From contig JAFZQU010000033.1 in assembly GCA_017620255.1 (NCBI GenBank), positions 1-43,476 on the forward strand: a stretch of DNA of 43,476 nucleotides, written 5' to 3'. The notes beneath the pieces are model-generated. The model had not been told where the DNA came from. It worked only from the letters and a program-made list of their open reading frames with translations, and searched no databases. The DNA is from Lachnospiraceae bacterium (GTDB lineage Bacteria > Bacillota > Clostridia > Lachnospirales > Lachnospiraceae). Of the stretch, positions 18,333 through 27,617 are shown piece by piece. Each line of letters begins with the position of its first letter. Within the stretch, counting starts at the first letter, position 1. A program made the position numbers and the translations under genes.

Positions 18333-19610
18333 ATGAACGTAACCGGGATCATAGCCGAATACAATCCGTTTCATAACGGGCACCTGTATCACTTAAAGCG
18401 GGCAAAACGTGATACCGGGGCGGACTATATCGTCGTGGCCATGTCCGGTGATTTCGTGCAACGCGGAGCCCCCGCCATTCTTGACAAATACGCGCGTACC
18501 AGGATGGCACTTGCGGCAGGCGCGGATCTCGTTCTCGAACTGCCCGTCTATTACGCCACTTCCTCTGCAGACTATTTTGCGAAAGGCGCAACTGCCCTGC
18601 TGGACAAGCTGGGGGTTGTGGACTGCTTAAGCTTCGGCAGTGAGCATGGCCGGATCGAAGATCTCATCGGGATCGCTGCACTTTCCGCACATGAATCCCC
18701 GGCCTATTCCATTGCCCTGAACCGGTATCTCGTGGAAGGACGCAGTTTTGCCTATGCCAACACGCATGCACTGATGGACGCCTGTGACGATGAGCAGCTG
18801 AAGGAAATGATCGAGATCATCCTTCGCCAGCCAAACAATTCGTTAGGCATAGCCTATATCCGGTCTTTGATGCACCGTGGTTCCAGGATCACACCGCACA
18901 CCATCTTCCGTACCGGTTCCGATTACAACGATACGGCTGCCGGCGCTTTTTCCGCGAGCGGTGTACGTTCCGAACTGATCCGGACAGGGAATATCCTCTC
19001 GATCAGTGCACAGGTCCCTGATTTTGCCCTTAAAGAGCTGGACGGAAATTATCGCAAAACGTTCCCGCTGATCCGCAATGATTTTTCCGAATTGCTTTTA
19101 TACAAACTGCGGACGCTCTTTTTCGAACAGGAAATGAAGAAGATCGATGCGCCGCAGCTCCAGCACTCCGTTGGTTATCTGGATGTGAACGAGGCGCTGT
19201 GGAGACGGATCATGGCCTGCATCAACCAGTATGAGACTTATAAACAGTTCACGGAACTGATGAAGACGAGAAATCTGACCTACACGTCCGTCAGCCGTTC
19301 GCTGCTCCATATTCTCCTGGATATCCGCAAAGACCTGATGGATGATTTTATCGAAAATGATTATGTCGGATATGCAAGGATGCTCGGTTTCCGCAAGGAA
19401 GCCACACCGCTCCTCAACGAGATCAAGAAAAAGAGCAGGATCCCCCTGCTCTCAAAAATAAAGGACGCACCCCCTCTTTTGGATGATGCGTCCCGCAAAA
19501 TGCTTCTTTCGGATGTCTATGCCGCCGATCTCTACGAACAGGTCGCCGCGCAGAAATTCTCCCACCCGTTCCGTTCGGAATTCACACAGGAGATCGTTTG
19601 TCTTGAGTAA
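18333..19610 (+). CDS. tmcAL: tRNA(Met) cytidine acetate ligase
   Basis: The 425-residue protein has the nucleotidyltransferase-type start IIAEYNPFHNGHLYHL, in which HNGH is the HIGH-like ATP motif, followed by MSGDFVQRGAPAILDKYARTRMAL and LVLELPVYYATSSADYFAKG. These are hallmarks of the TmcAL (YlbM/UPF0348) family, which uses acetate and ATP to acetylate the wobble cytidine of elongator tRNA-Met. Length and order are normal. AAAGGA lies about 10 bases before the ATG. It is one of only two plus-strand genes, divergent from giant protein 3, and ends 2 bases from the convergent UPF0210 gene. Acetate use makes proximity to pta suggestive, but nothing in the sequence links their regulation. Confidence 0.92.
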   Translation: MNVTGIIAEYNPFHNGHLYHLKRAKRDTGADYIVVAMSGDFVQRGAPAILDKYARTRMALAAGADLVLELPVYYATSSADYFAKGATALLDKLGVVDCLSFGSEHGRIEDLIGIAALSAHESPAYSIALNRYLVEGRSFAYANTHALMDACDDEQLKEMIEIILRQPNNSLGIAYIRSLMHRGSRITPHTIFRTGSDYNDTAAGAFSASGVRSELIRTGNILSISAQVPDFALKELDGNYRKTFPLIRNDFSELLLYKLRTLFFEQEMKKIDAPQLQHSVGYLDVNEALWRRIMACINQYETYKQFTELMKTRNLTYTSVSRSLLHILLDIRKDLMDDFIENDYVGYARMLGFRKEATPLLNEIKKKSRIPLLSKIKDAPPLLDDASRKMLLSDVYAADLYEQVAAQKFSHPFRSEFTQEIVCLE

Positions 19611-19612
19611 GA

Positions 19613-20977
19613 TCAGTTCTTGAAGGAATGGATCGGCGCCGGGATGCGTCCCGTGCGGTTGATGAATGCATCGCAGGAATACGGGTTCACGGGCATGATC
19701 GGTGCATAGCCGAACAGGCCGCCGAATTCCACACTGTCGCCGACTTTCTTTCCGTATGCGGGGATCAGGCGCGCAGCCGTCGTTTTCTGATTCACCATAC
19801 CGATCGCCATTTCGTCCGCGATGATGCCGGAGATCGTTGTTGCTTTTGTATCTCCGGGGATCGCGATCATATCCAGTCCCACCGAGCAGACACAGGTCAT
19901 CGCTTCCAGTTTTTCCAAAGTCATGGCTCCTGCCTCCACCGCATGGATCATGCCCTGATCCTCGGAAACCGGAATGAACGCGCCGCTTAAGCCGCCCACG
20001 TAGGAAGAGGCCATCACGCCGCCCTTTTTGACCTGGTCGTTTAACATCGCAAGCGCTGCGGTCGTACCGGGTGCACCCGCATATTCCAGACCGATCTCAC
20101 ATAAGATATCCGCAACGGAATCGCCCACTGCCGGCGTCGGTGCAAGCGACAGATCGACGATCCCGAAAGGGATGTTCAGCATTTTTGATGCTTCCTGTGC
20201 TACCAGCTGTCCGACACGGGTGACTTTGAAAGCCGTTTTTTTGATTGTCTCGCAGAGCACTTCAAAATCTTCACCGCGCACTTTTGCAACCGCTTCTTTT
20301 ACAACGCCCGGTCCCGAAACGCCGACGTTGATGATCGCATCAGCCTCGGTCACGCCGTGAAAAGCACCCGCCATGAACGGATTGTCATCCGGCGCATTGC
20401 AGAATACGACCAGTTTCATGCAATCTGCGGAATCATTCTCTTTTGAGATCTCTGCCACATCCAGGATGATCTGTCCCATCAGCCGTACCGCATCCATGTT
20501 GATGCCGGTCCTTGTGGATGCCAGATTCACGGAACTGCAGACTCTGTCTGTTTCATGCAAAGCCTTCGGGATGGAACGGATCAGCAGTTCATCCGCCTTT
20601 GTCATTCCTTTTGACACCAGTGCGGAATATCCGCCGATCAGGTTGACGCCGACATCTTTGGCTGCCCTGTCCATCGTCTTTGCGATCGTGACAAAATCAT
20701 CGCTGCTCTTACACGCACTCCCGCCGACAAGTGCCGCCGGAGTCAGTGCGATACGTTTATTCACGATCGGAATACCGAATTCCGCTTCGATCTTTCTGCC
20801 GCACTCCACGAGATCCTTTGCCGTGGTCGTGATCTTGTTGTAAATATTCTCATTCAGTTTGTCCAGATCGTCCGTGATACAGTCAAGCAGGCTGATCCCG
20901 AGTGTGATCGTGCGCACATCCAGGTTCTGCTGCTGGATCATTTTATTGGTTTCTCTGACTTCGCGTAAATTTACCAT
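19613..20977 (-). CDS. UPF0210 (PFL/DUF711) family protein
   Basis: This 454-residue protein matches the UPF0210 family across its length: start [20 protein letters not shown], then [75 protein letters not shown] and a C-terminal [12 protein letters not shown]. The family is structurally related to glycyl-radical (PFL-like) folds, but its biochemical function is not established. In many Firmicutes it is encoded next to a UPF0237 ACT protein, as here, which implies joint function. The 90-base gap to that gene carries two hairpins. The start at 20977 follows a GGAG ribosome site. The gene converges with tmcAL. Confidence 0.92.
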   Translation of the reverse strand: MVNLREVRETNKMIQQQNLDVRTITLGISLLDCITDDLDKLNENIYNKITTTAKDLVECGRKIEAEFGIPIVNKRIALTPAALVGGSACKSSDDFVTIAKTMDRAAKDVGVNLIGGYSALVSKGMTKADELLIRSIPKALHETDRVCSSVNLASTRTGINMDAVRLMGQIILDVAEISKENDSADCMKLVVFCNAPDDNPFMAGAFHGVTEADAIINVGVSGPGVVKEAVAKVRGEDFEVLCETIKKTAFKVTRVGQLVAQEASKMLNIPFGIVDLSLAPTPAVGDSVADILCEIGLEYAGAPGTTAALAMLNDQVKKGGVMASSYVGGLSGAFIPVSEDQGMIHAVEAGAMTLEKLEAMTCVCSVGLDMIAIPGDTKATTISGIIADEMAIGMVNQKTTAARLIPAYGKKVGDSVEFGGLFGYAPIMPVNPYSCDAFINRTGRIPAPIHSFKN

Positions 20978-21003
20978 ATTGTAACTCCTACAAATTCGGG
21001 AAT

Positions 21004-21071
21004 CCCGCCCATCAGAATCGGCTTCGCCGATAGGGCGGGGTTACGTAGCACATCCCTTTGGGATGTACTAC
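21004..21071. repeat. Two hairpins in the ACT-UPF0210 intergenic region
   Basis: The first structure has outer arms CCCGCCC (21004-21010) and GGGCGGG (21033-21039) enclosing a perfect inner hairpin ATCGGC-TTC-GCCGAT with a one-sided bulge. The second pairs GTAG-C-ACATCCC with GGGATGT-A-CTAC around a TTT loop (21045-21071) and takes in the last bases of the ACT gene's stop codon. Neither is followed by a T run on the minus strand, so they are not ordinary terminators. They could be REP-like elements or mRNA-stabilising structures. Confidence 0.7.
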
Positions 21072-21340
21072 AATCTATGCATCTGATCGAAGATCTCTTC
21101 TCTCTGGCAGCGGATGATCACGCCGATCTCTTCACCGATCTGCGCAAGTTCGCTCGCGATGTCCGTGAACGGCTTGTCCGTCTTTTCCATATCAACGATC
21201 ATCATCATGTTGAAATATCCCTGCACGATGGTCTGTGAAATGTCCTCGATATTGATGCGGTTATTGGCAAGGTATGTGCAGACCTTGGCCATGATCCCGA
21301 CTGTGTCTTTGCCGACTACTGTAATGACTGATTTTTGCAT
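21068..21340 (-). CDS. UPF0237 ACT-domain protein
   Basis: The 90-residue protein is a single ACT domain of the UPF0237 type: VITVVGKDTVGIMAKVCTYL, then NRINIEDISQTIVQGYFNMMMIVDM, then IGEEIGVIIRCQREEIFDQMHRL. ACT domains bind small ligands such as amino acids and usually control a partner protein. The partner is probably the UPF0210 protein encoded next, since the pair is widely conserved; the ligand is not known. GGAGAG lies ahead of the ATG. Its stop codon is touched by a stem-loop that occupies the gap before the partner gene. Confidence 0.92.
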   Translation of the reverse strand: MQKSVITVVGKDTVGIMAKVCTYLANNRINIEDISQTIVQGYFNMMMIVDMEKTDKPFTDIASELAQIGEEIGVIIRCQREEIFDQMHRL

Positions 21341-21387
21341 GTTCTCTCTCCTGCTCTTATATTGTAAGGCTCCAGCTGCCTGCTTTC

Positions 21388-22185
21388 CTATACCGCGATC
21401 AGCTGCGTCGGCTCGTGGCGCGATGCGATCCTTATCTGAAAATCATCCGGTTTATACACATTATCATCCATGAGGATCTCTAAGCGTACCGTCTCGTATG
21501 CAAGTTCCGCGAGATTGTTTTCCGCGCTCAGATGTCCCAGCATGACTGTTTTCAGTTGATCGTGAAGAAGTTTACATAACAACTGTCCGGACAATTCATT
21601 GGACAAATGCCCTCTGTCTCCCAAGATCCTGCATTTGAGCGGATAGGGATATCTGCCGACCTGCAGCATGTGGACATCATGATTCGCTTCCAGAAGCAGT
21701 GCATCCACGCCGGCAAAACTATCGACGATGTAGTCATCGAAGATCCCGAGGTCAGTCACGATGCCTGCCGCATGATCCCCGTGTTCGATCCGGTATGCGA
21801 CCGGCTCATTGGCGTCATGGGATACCGAAACCGGACGGATGGTGAGATCTTCGATCATAAACGGCTCGTCCGCACGGATCTCGCGAAACAGCCCTTCCGG
21901 GATCTCGCCGACAGACCTTGTCTGCAGGATCCCTTCGATCGTGCCCCTTGTCGCATACATCGGCAGGCCGTATTTCCTGGCCAGCACACCCACTGCGGCG
22001 ATATGATCGGAATGCTCGTGTGTGATCAGCAACCCGTCTATCTCGGATGTCTTTAAGCCGATCCCGTTTAACCCAGCTTCGATCCGCTTGCCGCTGATGC
22101 CCGCGTCCACGATCAGGTGCGTCTGGTCACTGCCCACATAAATACAATTGCCGCTGCTGCCGCTCGCAATACTGCATAACTCCAT
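21388..22185 (-). CDS. MBL-fold metallo-hydrolase (WalJ/YycJ-like)
   Basis: The 265-residue protein begins with the family start CSIASGSSGNCIYVGSD and has the metal motif THEHSDH (His56, His58, Asp60, His61), a later SHDANEPVAYRIEHG and LEANHDVHML, and LGHLSAENN near the end. This is the pattern of the YycJ/WalJ (VicX) subfamily of beta-lactamase-fold hydrolases. In Bacillus relatives it is encoded with the WalKR system and is thought to be a nuclease or phosphodiesterase; here no walKR genes are near. It lies in the polA-coaE-FtsA-like run, 33 bases after the FtsA-like gene. The protein is cytosolic. The substrate is unknown. Confidence 0.88.
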   Translation of the reverse strand: MELCSIASGSSGNCIYVGSDQTHLIVDAGISGKRIEAGLNGIGLKTSEIDGLLITHEHSDHIAAVGVLARKYGLPMYATRGTIEGILQTRSVGEIPEGLFREIRADEPFMIEDLTIRPVSVSHDANEPVAYRIEHGDHAAGIVTDLGIFDDYIVDSFAGVDALLLEANHDVHMLQVGRYPYPLKCRILGDRGHLSNELSGQLLCKLLHDQLKTVMLGHLSAENNLAELAYETVRLEILMDDNVYKPDDFQIRIASRHEPTQLIAV

Positions 22186-22218
22186 GTGTTTCTCTCCCCT
22201 CTTATCTTATACTCCCGA

Positions 22219-24294
22219 CTACTGTTTCCAACGGATCTCAAGCTTGTCGCCGACTTTCAGCTGCTCCGTATACTGCGCGTTCTTGCCGTTCAGCAACGTC
22301 TCAACACTCTTCCCCTGCGGCTTGCTTAAGTCAAAATCAATATAATCAAATACATCCACAAAGATGTACGAATCCTTGCCCGTAAGATGTACGATCGAGC
22401 CGTTCACCATGACGTCGATCCCGTCGCTGCCACCCGTAGCAGTGGCGGGCGCTCCGTCTTCGCTGTCTTCTTCGTACGTGTCTTCAGCAGATGATTCTTC
22501 CGCCTCCCGATCCTTCTCGACATCCGAAAGTGACAGTTCTTCCATCGTCCAGATCACGGCAAAATTGTCATAGACCAGTGTGTCCAGATCAGCGCGTTTG
22601 TTATTGACGTAGATGTTCATGTCCTTTTTCAGGATGACATCCATGAAGTCCGCGATCTGCTTCACGGTATAGTAGTTGCACATCTCAACCTTGTCGCCCT
22701 CTTTGATCGCGTAAAACTCTGACTGCAACTTGCCGTTTACCATCGCGAATTTCGGAAGCAGGACTTTCTTGTCGTTGACCACGACCGTGATCGTGGAATC
22801 ATATTCCGGAAGCTGTTTGATATCGCAGGAAGCAGGCGCACCGGCTGTCGATTCCTTTACCGTTATCTTGTCGCCTGCAACGATCGGTGCGTTCATGCTG
22901 ACTTCTTTATTGCCGACTTTGATCACGGCAGGTTCGCCAAGGTCTCCGCGTACCATATGCGGTTTGCCGTTGACACTGAACTGCAGTTCCTTTCCACGTT
23001 TCGGAAACAGCCCGTCATTCGGGAAGCCGGCCTGCAGTGCCGCATCGGCTACGGTCAGATGACCGTTGTCGTAGAGTTTGATCCGCTGCCCGTTGAAGTT
23101 CACAAAGATAAAGTTGTTCCGCTGGTCATAAAAATTCAGGCAGATACCGATCGGCGTTACAAACAGGGAATCACGCCTTGCATTCTCAAACTGGTAATCG
23201 ATCTCTTTGAGTACTTCGGAACCGCGCAGGGCCACACGCTCTTCACTGATTCCAAGCTGTTTGGCAAGCTGCTTCGTAAAGCCTTTGATCTTTCCGCCGC
23301 CACCGACTACAAACACCGCACTGACGGATTTCCCGCCGTTCAGTTCGCGGATCTTGTCGGCGATCTCTTTTGTCATATCCTGCATGACGGTTTCCACCGC
23401 TTTGAGCACCTCGGCGGGTTTGATCTGCTTCGTCAGCCCCATGATATCTTTGTATTTGATCATCGCCTGTTTGCCGGAAGCGATCTTGATCTTTTCCGCT
23501 TCGATATAGTCCACAAGGCAATGCTTTGCGATCGTGTCCGTAAACTCGTCTCCGGCACTCGGGATCATGCCGTAGGCAACGATACTGCCGTCTTTGGTGA
23601 TCGAGATATCGCTGGTACCTGCGCCGACATCCACAAGCGCGATGTTCAGCATCCTATACATAACGGGAACTGCCGCATGCATCGCAGCGATCGGCTCGAG
23701 GGTCAGGTTCGCAACGTTAAGATCCGCCATTTCCACAGAGCGGTAGAGGCCGTCCACCACCTCATCCGGCAGGAAGGTGGCGATCAGTTCCACGCCGATC
23801 TTCTTCGCTTTGTGGCGTTCCAGTGAGGTGATCGGATAATCATTCAGGAAATATTTCACAACCGTGTAACCGACGGTATAGAATTTCAGCTCGGAATCAT
23901 TCTGTTCCTGGAATTCCTCGTAGGCTTTCTCAAGTCCCAGCATTTCCAGTGTATAGATATGTTCCGCATCCACAACGGTCTCGGTGTCAAAAACAAGTTC
24001 CGCGTTTGTTGTGATCGTCTTCAGAACACGGCCGGCTGCTGCGATGCAGACTTCGTTCAGATCGCGGCCGACCTCTTTTTCGAGCGCCTTCTTCACGGCT
24101 TTGATCGTAACCGAAACCTGCTCGATATCATGGATCTGACCATCAAGCATCGAACGCGTCTCATGTTCCTTGACCTGTTGCGCCATCACATGGAAGGTAT
24201 CGCCCGTCTTATAACCGACCGTACCCACAACGCTTCTGGTACCGATATCCAAACCGAACACGATCTGTCCCGGATTCTTTTTCTTCTCAGCCAC
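22219..24294 (-). CDS. FtsA-like actin-fold protein with long C-terminal extension
   Basis: The first about 370 of 691 residues show the FtsA/PilM actin-fold plan: phosphate-1 loop FGLDIGTRSVVGTV, an inserted SHS2-like region with CIAAAGRVLKTI, phosphate-2 loop IALVDVGAGTSDISI, and adenosine loop VFVVGGGGKIKGF. Typical FtsA is about 420 residues. The extra part holds two or three beta-grasp-like stretches (LQFSVNGKPHMVRGD, VVVNDKKVLLPKF, MVNGSIVHLTGKD) and an acidic linker near 600-620. The FtsA membrane-targeting helix is not evident at the C-terminus, which ends LEIRWKQ. The gene therefore probably encodes a paralogue of FtsA with its own role at the envelope, and I withhold the symbol ftsA. 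It follows coaE across a 15-bp tandem repeat. Confidence 0.8.
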   Translation of the reverse strand: MAEKKKNPGQIVFGLDIGTRSVVGTVGYKTGDTFHVMAQQVKEHETRSMLDGQIHDIEQVSVTIKAVKKALEKEVGRDLNEVCIAAAGRVLKTITTNAELVFDTETVVDAEHIYTLEMLGLEKAYEEFQEQNDSELKFYTVGYTVVKYFLNDYPITSLERHKAKKIGVELIATFLPDEVVDGLYRSVEMADLNVANLTLEPIAAMHAAVPVMYRMLNIALVDVGAGTSDISITKDGSIVAYGMIPSAGDEFTDTIAKHCLVDYIEAEKIKIASGKQAMIKYKDIMGLTKQIKPAEVLKAVETVMQDMTKEIADKIRELNGGKSVSAVFVVGGGGKIKGFTKQLAKQLGISEERVALRGSEVLKEIDYQFENARRDSLFVTPIGICLNFYDQRNNFIFVNFNGQRIKLYDNGHLTVADAALQAGFPNDGLFPKRGKELQFSVNGKPHMVRGDLGEPAVIKVGNKEVSMNAPIVAGDKITVKESTAGAPASCDIKQLPEYDSTITVVVNDKKVLLPKFAMVNGKLQSEFYAIKEGDKVEMCNYYTVKQIADFMDVILKKDMNIYVNNKRADLDTLVYDNFAVIWTMEELSLSDVEKDREAEESSAEDTYEEDSEDGAPATATGGSDGIDVMVNGSIVHLTGKDSYIFVDVFDYIDFDLSKPQGKSVETLLNGKNAQYTEQLKVGDKLEIRWKQ

Positions 24295-24320
24295 TTCCTT
24301 ATCCCCCGTCCCGAAGTGTG

Positions 24321-24380
24321 TTATGTAAACTTATATTATGTAAACTTGAATTATGTAAACCTATATTATGTTAACCACTT
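24321..24380. repeat. Four tandem 15-bp repeats with XerD-arm-like core
   Basis: Four direct 15-bp units start at 24321, 24336, 24351 and 24366, each opening TTATGTAAAC (TTATGTTAAC in the last). The last unit overlaps the 3' codons and stop of coaE, so the array probably grew outward from that gene end. The core TTATGTAAACT equals the XerD-binding arm I recall for the Bacillus subtilis dif site, but no XerC-type arm lies at the proper distance. Confidence 0.85.
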
Positions 24381-24953
24381 GTCAATCTGCCGCTTCACAG
24401 ATTCCGGATCGCTGTCGTTTCTGATCATGCGGTCTGCTCTTGCCCTAAACTCTCTGTATGAAAGCTGCTGACGCATGATATATTCGGCCTTGCTTCTCGT
24501 ATAGCCCCGATCCTGCATCAGCCGTCTGATCCGCTCCTGCTTCGGCGCGTAGACATACCAGACTTCATCCATGATCTTGTCGCAGGTTGATTCAAACATG
24601 AGCGCCGCTTCAAAGAAGAAATAATCATATCCTTCCTTCTTTGCCTTTTCCGCTTCCTTCTTAGCTGCTTCCTTTACGGCCGGATGCACGATCGCATTGA
24701 CCTTTTTCATCAGTGCGGGATCAGGAAAAGTCATGGCTCCCATCTTTTTCTTATCGATGTGGCCGTCTTCTGTCAGAACGGAATCGCCAAGCAGCGAAAC
24801 CAAACGTGCGTAGCAGGGTCCGCCTTTATCTTCCAGTTCCCACGCCAGCTGATCTGCCTGCAGGATCCTGCAGTTGCAGCGCTCCTGCAGATAGTCCGTT
24901 ATGATTGATTTTCCGGCGCCGATCCCGCCTGTGATCCCGATCTTCTTAAACAT
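24366..24953 (-). CDS. coaE: Dephospho-CoA kinase
   Basis: This 195-residue enzyme phosphorylates dephospho-CoA in the last step of coenzyme A synthesis. The Walker A loop GGIGAGKS lies at about residues 8-15 and is followed by family segments LQADQLAWELEDKGGPCYARLV, IVHPAVKEAAKKEAEKA and YDYFFFEAALMFES. A lid-like segment with RIRRLMQDRGYTRSKAEYIMRQQ comes later. Length is normal. The start codon directly follows the polA stop codon, so the genes are likely translated from one message; polA-coaE adjacency is common in Firmicutes. Its final codons form part of a 15-bp tandem repeat. Confidence 0.95.
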   Translation of the reverse strand: MFKKIGITGGIGAGKSIITDYLQERCNCRILQADQLAWELEDKGGPCYARLVSLLGDSVLTEDGHIDKKKMGAMTFPDPALMKKVNAIVHPAVKEAAKKEAEKAKKEGYDYFFFEAALMFESTCDKIMDEVWYVYAPKQERIRRLMQDRGYTRSKAEYIMRQQLSYREFRARADRMIRNDSDPESVKRQIDKWLT

Positions 24954-27605
24954 TTATTTTGCCGAGTACCAGTTTTCCCCGTCATGCATATCCACTTCCA
25001 GCGTGACTGCCAGCTTTGCCGCGTTTGTCATTTCTTCGGAAACGATCTGATGGACTGCATCCAGTTCATCCGTAAAAGCCTCGATCAACAGTTCATCATG
25101 CACCTGCAGGATCATCTTCGAGCGGAGTCCCTCTGCATCCATCCTGCGCATCACACGCAGCATGGCGATCTTCATGATATCCGCGGCACTTCCCTGGATC
25201 GGGGCATTCATGGCCACCCGTTCCCCGAACGCACGCTGCATGAACACGTTGGATTTAAGTTCCGGGATCGGACGTCTCCTGCCGTACATGGTAATGGCAT
25301 ATCCGTCTTTTTTCGCATCCGCGACCAGCCTGTCAACAAAAGCCTTGACCTGCGGATAGGTCTCAAAATAGCGTTCGATATATTCTGCCGCTTCCGCCTT
25401 GGATATACTTAAATCCTGCGAAAGCCCGAAAGAACTGATCCCGTAAATGATACCGAAGTTGACGGCTTTGGCGTTGCGCCTAAGCTGCGGCGTCACTTCA
25501 TCCAGCGGAACATGGAATACTTCCGAAGCCGTGATCGCATGGATATCGTCTGCGCGTCTGTATGCTTCGATCAGTTTCTCGTCTCCGGACATATGTGCCA
25601 TGATACGAAGTTCGATCTGCGAATAGTCCGCATCCACAAACACACAGCCCTCGCGCGGTACAAAAGCCTTCCTGATCAGCCTGCCCTCTTCCATACGGAT
25701 CGGGATGTTCTGCAAGTTCGGGTCCGCGGAACTGATACGCCCCGTTGCCGTGATCGTCTGATGGAACGTCGAACGGATCCGGTCGTCATGATCGATATAA
25801 GCCGTCAGCCCTTCCGCATAGGTGGAACGCAGCTTTGCGATGGTCCGGTAGCGCAGGATATGCTGGACGAAAGGATGGTCTTCCGCAAGTTTTTCCAGCA
25901 CATCTGCCGCGGTGGAATAGCCGGTCTTGGTCTTTTTGCCGCCGGGCAAGCCCATCTTGTCAAACAGGATCTCCCCAAGCTGCTTGGGTGAATTGATATT
26001 GAATTCCTCACCGGCTTCCACGTAAATAGTCTTCTCAAGTCCGGTCAGTTCCTGCTGCAGCTTCTCGGAATAAGCATGCAGTTCACTGCTCCTGACAAGG
26101 ATGCCTTCCCGCTCCATTCTGTACAAGCAGACGCAAAGCGGCATCTCAATATCCGTAAACAGCTGCATCATGCCCTGCGCATTCAGTTTATCCGCAAGGA
26201 CCGGTTTTGCCAGAAAACAGACTCTCGCCAGATCGCACGCATAATCCCTGATCTGCTCCATCTGCGTAAACAGGGCCTCGGCAAGAGTGATCTTGCCAAA
26301 GCGTTCCTTCGCGCCGCTGATCATTAAAGAAAGATGCTCGTTTGCGATATCTTCCACGTCATAGTCATTCTTGAGCGGATTCAGCAGATAAGCCGCGATC
26401 CCGCAGTCAAACAGTTTTGCACCCGCCTGATCCATCGTGATCTCTCCCAGCGAATGCATCTGCTTCTTCAGTCCGAAGGTCGCTGCGTCAAGATCATCCG
26501 CCCGGGTTAACAGTTTATGCAGCTGAGCGCACAGATATTCTTCCGTTAAGAACCCCTGCACCGGCAGACAGGAAACCTGCGTCTCCGAGGCGCAAAGCGA
26601 TAAGGCGATGACCTGTTTTTCTTCTGTCAGCAGCATAAAAGAAAATCGCTGTTTGGTGCTGTATTGTTCAAAGAGCGATTCCGCTTCGTTTAAATCTGTA
26701 ACAAGACTGTACTCTGCCTGTACGGTCTCTGCCGGCTTATCCTCGAACCTTGCAAACATGTTCTTAAAGCCGAGCCGTTTTACGATCTTGTAGGCTTCAT
26801 CCGTGTAGAGCGAAGAGATCGCAAGATCCTCCAGTTTTGTCTCAACCGGCGCATCCGTATCGATCGTGGCGAGTTTCCTGGAAAGCTCCGCCAGGTCGAA
26901 ATGCTCGGTGAGCGTGGTCTTTACGGCCTGCTTGGTGATGTCCTGCAGATGCTCTTTCAGGTTCTCGATCGTACCGTATTCCTGAATGAGTGCGGTCGCC
27001 GTTTTTTCACCGATCTTGGGAACGCCCGGGATGTTATCGGAGGCATCCCCCATCAGGGCCTTCAGTTCGATCACCTGCAGCGGTGTGATCCCGTAACGGT
27101 CTATCACATCCTGCGTGTAGTAATCTTCCACTTCGGTCTTGCCGCCTTTGGTCTTGGGAATGCGGATCCGGATATGGTCCGTTGCGATCTGCAAAAGGTC
27201 GCGGTCTCCCGATACGAGCGAAACATCCACGCCCGCTGCCTCTGCCCGTTTTGCAAGGGTACCAAGCAGGTCATCCGCTTCATAACCTTCCATCGTCACG
27301 ACAGCGATCTGCATGGCGGCAAGCAGGTCACGTAAGACCGGCATCTGCTCTTTCAGTTCGGTCGGCATCGGTTTGCGTGTGCCCTTGTAGGCATCATACA
27401 TCTTATGTCTGAAAGTAGGCGCATGCAGATCAAAAGCCACAGCCAGATACTGCGGCTCCTCTTCAGACAGGATCTTAAACAGGATATTTAAAAAACCGTA
27501 GATCGCATTGGTATGTTCCCCGAATGCGTTCGTCAGATCGGGCAATCCGTAAAACGCCCTGTTCGCTATGCTGTTTCCGTCAATGAGTACTAATTTCTCA
27601 CGCAT
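24954..27605 (-). CDS. polA: DNA polymerase I
   Basis: The 883-residue protein has an N-terminal 5'-nuclease domain (LVLIDGNSIANRAFYGLP; EGYEADDLLGTLA; SGDRDLLQI; KALMGDASDNIPGVPKIGEKTA), a middle region of the 3'-5' exonuclease fold that lacks clear catalytic acids as in other Firmicutes, and a C-terminal polymerase domain with motif A VDADYSQIELR (about 655), RRNAKAVNFGIIYG (motif B) and VHDELLIE (motif C). It works in Okazaki fragment processing and repair. The ribosome site ahead of the ATG at 27605 is weak. The gene follows a zinc-finger membrane protein by 12 bases and probably uses the promoter at 27963-27991. Confidence 0.97.
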   Translation of the reverse strand: MREKLVLIDGNSIANRAFYGLPDLTNAFGEHTNAIYGFLNILFKILSEEEPQYLAVAFDLHAPTFRHKMYDAYKGTRKPMPTELKEQMPVLRDLLAAMQIAVVTMEGYEADDLLGTLAKRAEAAGVDVSLVSGDRDLLQIATDHIRIRIPKTKGGKTEVEDYYTQDVIDRYGITPLQVIELKALMGDASDNIPGVPKIGEKTATALIQEYGTIENLKEHLQDITKQAVKTTLTEHFDLAELSRKLATIDTDAPVETKLEDLAISSLYTDEAYKIVKRLGFKNMFARFEDKPAETVQAEYSLVTDLNEAESLFEQYSTKQRFSFMLLTEEKQVIALSLCASETQVSCLPVQGFLTEEYLCAQLHKLLTRADDLDAATFGLKKQMHSLGEITMDQAGAKLFDCGIAAYLLNPLKNDYDVEDIANEHLSLMISGAKERFGKITLAEALFTQMEQIRDYACDLARVCFLAKPVLADKLNAQGMMQLFTDIEMPLCVCLYRMEREGILVRSSELHAYSEKLQQELTGLEKTIYVEAGEEFNINSPKQLGEILFDKMGLPGGKKTKTGYSTAADVLEKLAEDHPFVQHILRYRTIAKLRSTYAEGLTAYIDHDDRIRSTFHQTITATGRISSADPNLQNIPIRMEEGRLIRKAFVPREGCVFVDADYSQIELRIMAHMSGDEKLIEAYRRADDIHAITASEVFHVPLDEVTPQLRRNAKAVNFGIIYGISSFGLSQDLSISKAEAAEYIERYFETYPQVKAFVDRLVADAKKDGYAITMYGRRRPIPELKSNVFMQRAFGERVAMNAPIQGSAADIMKIAMLRVMRRMDAEGLRSKMILQVHDELLIEAFTDELDAVHQIVSEEMTNAAKLAVTLEVDMHDGENWYSAK

Positions 27606-27617
27606 GATTTTTACAGA

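Noticed and set aside
24321-24380. A complete dif site
   Set aside because: XerD-like arms are present as direct repeats, but no XerC-type arm lies 6 bases to their left.
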